Below, piece after piece: positions 58,321 to 64,000 of a stretch of DNA of 64,000 nucleotides. How positions within the stretch are numbered: position 1 is the first letter of the stretch; each line of letters begins with the position of its first letter. The notes under the pieces were generated by a model that saw only the letters and a list, made by a program, of their open reading frames with translations, did no database searches and was not told where the DNA came from. The translations under genes were made by a program, and so were the position numbers. Where the stretch lies: the NCBI RefSeq assembly GCF_012273895.1, contig NC_052102.1, positions 248,001-312,000 on the forward strand, given 5' to 3'. This stretch comes from Zerene cesonia (taxonomy: Eukaryota > Arthropoda > Insecta > Lepidoptera > Pieridae).

Positions 58321-58400
58321 GCCGCGTCATCAATCATGGTGGGGGAAGTATATAAGCGCTGTGACAGCGTCGGGCGGGCCTTTCTTCATTAGACAGCCGT
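58321..58400 (+). promoter_or_regulatory. Promoter- or enhancer-like island with TATA, Exd and Hth motifs
   Basis: ATCAATCA (58329-58336, reverse TGATTGAT, an Exd/Hox-type site), TATATAAG (58349-58356) and the hairpin CGCTGT-G-ACAGCG (58357-58369), which includes the Hth/Meis core TGACAG (58362-58367), lie in G+C-rich DNA. TCATTAGA at 58386 could be an initiator but lies 39 bp from the TATA start, further than usual. No open frame follows. An enhancer or non-coding transcript start is possible. Confidence 0.35.
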
Positions 58401-59543
58401 CGAGAGCGGACGCAAGCGACTTATGTATTAATCATACCACTATTACCTTATAATGTCGTTCGCGCTGTCGACGCTTGCTTAATGACGCCTTATACATGAT
58501 TGTAATTTATCAAAGCGATTGGAAAGGTAATGGGGTTTTCGTTTACGAAGTGAGGATGTGCATGGTCCATGTCTTTGAGAATAGAAAGGAAGCTTGACGA
58601 CGACGATTTTTTTCAAAGGCTTTAAATACGCCAAAGAGAATATATTATTGATGATGCTTTATTCAAGTAGTTAGCTAGTTTCTATATTTTTGATATGAAC
58701 CAGACATATCGCATTTTTTATGCAAATAACTCCGAGAAAACTATCTGGACGACGTTAGGTCTCGTACAAAGCTATCTCAATTTTTATTATCCTAGCATCT
58801 CGCCAATTCAACAACAATAAATAGATAACAGCACTAAATTGAATCCATTGCGCAATTCTCCATTACATTGTCCAGCGTACGTTCTGTTCCATGTGACATA
58901 TTGTTGCCATTTCTTTAAAAACAGACCTGGAATATTGAATTTTTCGTCATTTTTGCCTTATCTTAAAGAAGTCCTATCTAGTGGTTACAGTCTTATGTTA
59001 TAACCTACAGGAGACTAAAATGTCCGAAACTAAAACGGTTCTAGGAGAAAATAGATGTAATTGTAAAATATAAATACACCCATCACATGGAGCTCTTGTT
59101 ACAGGCACTTCTTTGTATGGACATGGATTGCGTTATTTTAAAACTTATAGAAAGAAAATGTTCATATTAAGTAGTACTTACGATTGAATAAGATTGAGAA
59201 TATACTTCCATATCATCCGTATTGCCTCTTAGTCCTTGTTTAACATTACAAAAGCTAAGTAATCTTAAAGTAAGACAAGTATTATCCGAGGGATACACCA
59301 AGTGTTTAAGACTCAAAGTTAACGCTCTACTTAAGTATGCTCTTTTGTTATTGTTAATTACTTTAAATTTTCACCAGTGAAAATCGACTCAGAAATGTAT
59401 GAATCTTGCTTGCCCTACGACTTTAAAGTTGCTTTTGTTTTTGTGAAATAGTCGTAGCTACCTAAAGTACTTTATACCTACTTTTAAAAAGATGATAATG
59501 GTTGCTTTAACAACATCAAAAATTAATTTAAAACTTTAAGACT
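58401..59543. other. Non-coding stretch
   Basis: The G+C-richer part continues to about 58490 (CGCGCTGTCGACGC). AT-rich beyond that with nothing recognised. Confidence 0.5.
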
Positions 59544-59597
59544 GATTTTAAACGCGATTTATTAACAATAAGATTGAATCTCATTATTAACCCGACG
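59544..59597 (+). repeat. Rep-H: short disrupted fragment
   Basis: GATTTTAAACGCGATTTATT (59544-59563) is separated by about 20 unrelated bases from TTATTAACCCGACG (59584-59597). In intact copies these two are nearly adjacent. Probable insertion within an already truncated copy. Confidence 0.7.
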
Positions 59598-59654
59598 ATC
59601 CAACACAATGCAGCTATAAAAGATAAAAATAATTTTTCTACAAAATGTTCTAGT

Positions 59655-59727
59655 ATATCCTAATAATATTATAAGTATGGGTGGATGTTTGTTACTCTTT
59701 CACGTAAAAACTATTGAATGGTTTTTA
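59655..59727 (-). repeat. Rep-B: 3' end fragment, minus orientation
   Basis: TATCCTAATAATATTATAAG, GTGGATGTTTGTTACTCTTT and CACGTAAAAACTATTGAATGG are the reverse complement of the Rep-B tail and the TTTTTGCGTGAA box, truncated after the CAATCGGTT-type box. Confidence 0.7.
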
Positions 59728-59751
59728 GTGACACTTTACAATAATATAGCT

Positions 59752-59813
59752 TACTAGCTGCGCCCCGCGGTTTCACCCGCGTAAGTCCGTATCCCGTAGG
59801 AATATCGGGATAA
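59752..59813 (+). repeat. Rep-B: 5' part fused to Rep-F
   Basis: TACTAGCTGCGCCCCGCGGT to AATATCGGGATAAAA is identical in order to 33128-33190. Instead of the expected ..GCCTATGTG box the sequence switches to Rep-F within an A-run. Confidence 0.85.
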
Positions 59814-59940
59814 AAAATAGATGTTGGCCGATTCTCAGACCTACCCAATATGCTTACCAAATTTCAGAGGAATCGGTCAAGCCGTTTCGGAGGAGTATGG
59901 CAACGAAAACTGTGACACGAGAATTTTATATATTATAAGA
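59814..59940 (-). repeat. Rep-F: copy, minus orientation, chimaeric with Rep-B
   Basis: AAATAGATGTTGGCCGATTC, TCAGACCTACCCAATATGC, AAATTTCAGAGGAATCGG, GCCGTTTCGGAGGAGTATGG and GTGACACGAGAATTTTATAT are the reverse complements of boxes in 20755-20880. The start lacks the GTTTGCCGGGTC end seen at 11900. Confidence 0.85.
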
Positions 59941-59995
59941 TACATCAGAATAAGGCATGGGCTATATAAATATTTGCTGCTCGTAAGTTAGTCCG

Positions 59996-60024
59996 CCGGT
60001 GAAACCGCGCGACGCAGATAGTAA
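59996..60024 (-). repeat. Rep-B: head scrap, minus orientation
   Basis: GGTGAAACCGCGCGACGCAG is the inverted CTGCG...GCGGTTTCACC head with small changes. GGCTATATAAAT occurs on both sides of it (about 59958 and 60028), which may be a duplication flanking the scrap. Confidence 0.5.
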
Positions 60025-60059
60025 AGGCTATATAAATCGTTATTCAATTTCCACAGTTA

Positions 60060-60310
60060 AAACTAAATCAGCGGTATAGATGTGGGAATACCCTTTTTAG
60101 TTAACTTAAGTCAACTAACCAATTGTAATTCTTTGAACCGTCAAAAAATTAAAAGCAAAAATTAGTAAATTCCCCTCGCCTCCAAGGTATAATAAATCAG
60201 AGAGCTTCCGTGCTCTGGTCGCGTGCGGTCGAAGATTCGGAGCCCGATACGCACGCGAGGGGCACGCTATAATTATTTACACCATGGATTGTCTGTTCCG
60301 GCTTTCCCTT
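60060..60310. other. Non-coding stretch becoming CpG-rich
   Basis: 60175-60345 is among the more G+C-rich parts of the window: CGTGCGGTCGAAGATTCGG, CGATACGCACGCGAGGGGC. ACCATGG at about 60281-60287 opens only a 9-codon frame ending at a TAG (60312), so it is not a credible gene start. Confidence 0.4.
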
Positions 60311-60319
60311 TAGTTCTGG

Positions 60320-60342
60320 CCAGGGGGCGCTCTGTGACGTCA
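60320..60342 (+). promoter_or_regulatory. CTCF-like core next to a CRE palindrome
   Basis: CAGGGGGCGC (60321-60330) includes AGGGGGCGC, an exact match to the CTCF core AGRKGGCRS. The preceding TGGCC fits only partly. TGACGTCA follows at 60335-60342. Both sit in the CpG-rich patch. A possible insulator or CpG-type promoter element; binding is unproven. Confidence 0.35.
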
Positions 60343-62158
60343 TCGACTGTTAGGTAACGTGACTATAGTATACAGTTCATGTATCTAAAGACAACTCCAA
60401 AACTTCTACAAGAAAGTCTTGTAAATTATTAATTTAGTATTTTTCAATCTGGAATCTGTATAGAGTATTTTATTTATATTGACAATGATGGTGTAATTAG
60501 TGTAAATTTTATTTAAAATCAACATCAGTCTGTGCAGCTGTCAAATGAAAGAAGCATTAAAAAACATTTCTTACACATTCCCAAAACGTGTCGCGAAAAA
60601 AAACACGCAATAAATCAGAAATAACGACCACAATATTATCAAAACATGCAATTTGCAGATAAAGCGTTCGAGAAGTAATGTAAACATCTCATTTAAGATA
60701 AAAACTGGTGAATGCAAGTCCAATTATAGTAAACTTTAATGCGTGAACCACTTTTTTAAGGCTCCATTCATATATTCTTAGCACGCGTCGTTTCATATTG
60801 TTTTTTGTTTTAACAAGGAGGTTGACACTTTATAAGTAACTTTTTAACATGACTTTATTCGAATAATATCAGAAGCCGAAAGACTAATGGTTTTAAAACT
60901 GAACGTAACCTAAAATGTTATCCCACTATCCGACTAATTTTATAAACCTAAAAGTTTGTAACTATGATTGGATGTGTCGATATTCGTATCTGTATGCACT
61001 TTGGTACAGAGATAGATCATAGTCTGGATTAGCAAATAGGCTAATTTTTACACGGGTACCGCGCGAGAGACGCCGCGGGTTATATCCAGTATTTAACAAA
61101 TCAATCACAAGCACATGTCATGCTTTAATAGTTTTTGATCTTACGCGAGTGAAATATTTTCAAAATAAAGACTTTAACGCTATTTAGCTAGCTAGTAATA
61201 GAAAATATTAGTTCTCGTTTTATTGATATGGCCATTAGACTTTTAGGTTTCTGATTATTCAATACGAAGAAAGCTGTGTTATAAAAAAGTACTAAATATA
61301 ACTCCGCCATAACTGATTGTAGTGTTAGTAATCTTATATATAACAATGTATGAGTATATATCTAAACTTACATATCGAATCATCTCAAATTCGTAGAATT
61401 ATTTGATTCATACCCGGTAATATTAAAAATATCGGTCAACTGCAATATACTTAATATATACGTAACTTATAATAAAGGTTAGCGATCACTATCTAGCTTC
61501 AAGCAACTGAATTGATTGCCTCAATTTATAAACTTTATCTTCCCAGCAATAAATAAAACTTTCTACATATCCATAAAAATAATATAGCGTAAGTTTATGT
61601 CAACATCAAAATCTCCTCAATTTTGCTTCATCTACAACAAAGAGGAGGTTTTATTTTTAGTTATTAAATTACATAATGTGTATAATGCATAAGAATATAT
61701 TTTAAGACCAAAATTATCTCAAATTAATTATTACTGTAATTAAACGATGCTGACTTTATAAGCCTTAACATTTAAGCCTTACTTAAGAACATTAATTACT
61801 TATTTATATAAAGAGAATTTATTTCAAACTTCACCAATTGCGTTGGGGCGAAATTCACCAACTTTAATACGAGTTTTGCACTTTTTTTGGAATAATTTGC
61901 AAAAAAACCCGCCGCAGTGTTCACTTACCTGAGAAATGTAGGAATTACTTCAACAATGTCTCTGTGTTTCTATTAATGAAGATTATTAGCTTTAATAGCT
62001 TACCCGATTGAAGCAGAAGGGAGGTAATGTCTTTCGAGCGATGTCTGACGTATGTATTGATGTATTTCCATTTGATCAGCACACTTTACATCCAAAACCG
62101 CTTGACGGGTTTTGACATATGAAGTATCTAACTGTCGTTGTAATCGTCAAAATGTAAA
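60343..62158. other. Non-coding stretch
   Basis: AT-rich apart from GCGCGAGAGACGCCGCGGG near 61061. A TTGCTTCATCTACAACAAAG then AGGAGG motif near 61622-61647 superficially recalls Rep-A but lacks its terminus. Confidence 0.5.
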
Positions 62159-62181
62159 GGGGGGGGAGGGGGAATTTCCCC
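62159..62181 (+). promoter_or_regulatory. G-run with a kappa-B-like palindrome
   Basis: G8-A-G5 (62159-62172) runs directly into GGGGAATTTCCCC (62169-62181). GGGAATTTCCC is the classical NF-kappa-B/Dorsal site type. The G-run could also favour a G-quadruplex. Single match, no immune gene is seen nearby. Confidence 0.35.
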
Positions 62182-63094
62182 TAATAACCCTAGTAACAAT
62201 ACTGTTATAAATAAGACTAATAAATTAGCTGTTTTCGTACAATATTAATAATTCTCGTTACATTTATCATTAACATTTTTAAATTTCTTGTGAAATGTTT
62301 TCCATCCAATCGTGAGCACGATTTTTGACTATTGTCTCCCTCCAAGGGTATTTAATAAATTCATCCAAATCAATCGTAAATAACAAAGGAACCGACAGAC
62401 AGAGTTAGTTTTGTATTTATTATTTGTATATTAGTTAACCCTCCCGGCGGCATTCATGCCATGATTTCTGGACGAAGGAGCTCAGACAATGCAGGGTCCG
62501 GTGCGGAAACCGTTCTGATATCCTATTAGACTCCCTTTTTCGAACTACCCGCTTTGCTCCCTAAATAGTATTATCTTTGTCGCCATCGGAATATGTATCC
62601 GGTCGGTTTTATTGTGGTTGTCCGTTTGATGACGTCACAATTGTCATTTAACCTTTACATATCAAGATGAAATATAAGATCCTAGAATAGATTGCTTTGA
62701 TTAATACTATGTTAATGTAAATGTAACACACATTTTTCAAGGTCATTTGGTACGATGACACGATTGATTTATACATGTCGAATTTTGAACGATTGCATCC
62801 AAATAAGGTATTGTTTTTACATATTATCTATCGATGTAACTCATACGTATGGTACTATAAAATTGTAATCTATTAAACAGAGAGTTAGGTTTAGCATAAT
62901 TTTAAATAGAGCACTCCATAAATAAATATAAGAACCGTCGACTAGTAAATAGCCATTAAAATCTTTAAAGTTCCAACCCTTCAACCGCTCCACAGAAAAC
63001 TCCGATAGCGATCACCTAATACCAGTAATGGATCGGCCGGTCCGATTCTCCCATTTTCCGAACCGTTAGCAGATAACGAAACGTCGACCGCTTT
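62182..63094. other. Non-coding stretch with a G+C-richer island at 62441-62540
   Basis: The island contains CCTCCCGGCGGCATTCATGC and CAGGGTCCGGTGCGGAAACC. A plus frame runs unbroken from about 62412 to a TAG near 62527, without recognisable product. It may be an unrecognised repeat or exon. TGACGTCA at 62630-62637 is listed separately. Confidence 0.35.
62630..62637. promoter_or_regulatory. CRE palindrome TGACGTCA
   Basis: An exact match in ATGACGTCAC, followed by AATTGTCATTTAACC. It lies about 90 bp after the G+C-rich island. Confidence 0.35.
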
Positions 63095-64000
63095 ATGGCC
63101 AAAGACTTTCAGTTAATATACGCGGGACTTAAAATACCCAGGCGTAGATCGAAGATTCCGTGGAATTCGCGTAGCATTTTAGGGTTAAGCAGTGTTCGGA
63201 TGCAAGTTTATGTCCACCTACGTACAGCGCGGTATTTAAATGGCTCGAACAGGTCTAGAGTTAATTTTATCGAGTACTCACCAAGTCTGTTGAAATAAAA
63301 TCATTCCCGTTGAATCTGGAACAAAACACAATTTCGTTAATTTAAAACACGAGGGAAACTTTTATAAAAATGAACATTTATTTCTAGAACGTTCGCATAT
63401 CTGGATATGACGTCATGTCGTAAACAATGAATAATAAAACAGCCTCCGCAACTCGCGGGCTGAATAAATACCACATTTACGAGTCGCTCGTCTAACTAAT
63501 TGGTTATTTTAGTTATATTTTTGATGGCATGACAAGTTACTTGTGCAACCAAAACGTCATGCATGGCGTTTGGTTAGTGTAAGAAATACTGGTCACATCA
63601 GTATTACACTTCTTCTTTTATATCTTGGCATAATTCGTGTCTAATTTTGCACACAATTACAGACAATGTTTTTGTTTAGAAGAGAAGTTGAAGTGACAAA
63701 TATTGGCGCATCTTGGAACTCTTTTGACGAACGTTTATGAAATATATATTTGATTGTTTCCATTAGCAGAGAAACGGCGAATCCATGGAAATAGTGCATA
63801 TGTAATCGCAATAATGGACACGTATTTTTAAAATATTTGAAGAGTCTCTTGTTTTGTGCCTGTTTAATAAAGTACCTGTTTTATATTAAAGATTACTCAT
63901 TTATTGGAATATTAAAGAACATTTTTTATTGTGAGTAATAAGGAGTAGGTACGAATGCTTCATAAGCATTTTTCCAAGACTTTCTCATCGTAAAAAAACT
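63095..64000. other. Non-coding end of the window
   Basis: A 67-codon frame (63095-63298) starts inside a balanced-composition patch (62985-63275) that includes CGACCGCTTTATGGCC, a TTTATGG homeodomain-type core. The translation is Arg/Ser-rich and unrecognised. The remainder is AT-rich, with the CRE at 63408. Confidence 0.4.
63408..63415. promoter_or_regulatory. CRE palindrome TGACGTCA
   Basis: An exact match in the fully symmetric ATGACGTCAT context. It is the third CRE palindrome in 3.1 kb. Confidence 0.35.

Noticed and set aside
60281..60314. ACCATGG start in a CpG-rich patch as a gene start
   Set aside because: The frame ends after nine codons.
1..64000. CRISPR array, bacterial operon, rRNA genes, or intact retrotransposon/transposase genes
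   Set aside because: No regularly spaced repeats with spacers, no ribosome-binding-site-led long frames, no rRNA-like sequence, and no frame long enough for reverse transcriptase or transposase.

Overview
The window looks like 64 kb of non-coding nuclear DNA from a moth or butterfly (Lepidoptera). By eye it is roughly two thirds A+T, with short islands of higher G+C. It carries many copies of short dispersed repeats that I associate with lepidopteran genomes. That assignment rests on recall of those repeat types, not on a database search. No open frame encodes a protein I recognise. Nearly all frames are under 120 codons, often open on both strands at once, and none shows a domain. No rRNA, convincing tRNA, CRISPR or bacterial-style operon is visible. 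The window is best read as a large intergenic region or long intron.

Repeats. I name the families by letter for this window only. Rep-A ends in ACCGACTTCAAAAAAGGAGG (about 1968, 6768, 9606, 29159, 43096, 53306). Rep-B begins CTAGCTGCGCCCCGCGGTTT and ends near TTTCGCATTTATAATATTAG (5565, 33128, 33477, 51765, and 59655 to 60024). Rep-C carries GAGATTAGTGCGTTCAAAC (9015, 28201, 32369, 47019, 54474). Rep-D is a looser CTAGCTT..GCCCGCGGC group (24472, 34211, 36626, 41663, 45484, 51463). Rep-E is a single copy at 39381. Rep-F carries CTCGTGTCACAATGTTAGTT (11748, 20755, 59814). Rep-G carries GAGCTGG.GGGTCGCCTG (20881, 40255, 49110). Rep-H carries GATTTTAAACGCGATTTATT (52525, 56390, 59544). Rep-I (1321), Rep-J (5921) and Rep-K (579 and 1750) are minor. 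Most copies are 100 to 250 bp, carry no open reading frame and are diverged, so they look like non-autonomous or 5'-truncated elements. Several are fused or nested: 20755-21020, 33128-33806, 39121-39632, 51463-51983 and 59655-60024.

Possible regulatory DNA. Between the repeats lie short stretches that read like enhancer, insulator or promoter sequence. They include two abutting perfect palindromes with TAATTA cores (31210-31251), a Hox/Exd-type site cluster (45889-45998), a paired inverted-CCAAT repeat (48187-48228), an RFX X-box (53119-53134), a TATA-like element beside an Exd/Hth-type pair (58321-58400), and a CTCF-like core beside a CRE palindrome (60320-60342). There are five exact TGACGTCA palindromes, three of them in the last 4 kb, and a kappa-B-like site (62168-62181). 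All are motif matches by eye without conservation data. Together they would fit the gene-poor flank or intron of a developmental regulator, which is an inference.

Structure. The best candidate for a structured transcript is a nested hairpin at 28766-28823. A snap-back palindrome around a (TA)17 tract at 33729-33806, a 29-bp foldback at 56390-56513 and perfect AT-rich palindromes at 24967-24992 and 44220-44247 are the other notable structures. I found no coherent novel multi-gene system here.
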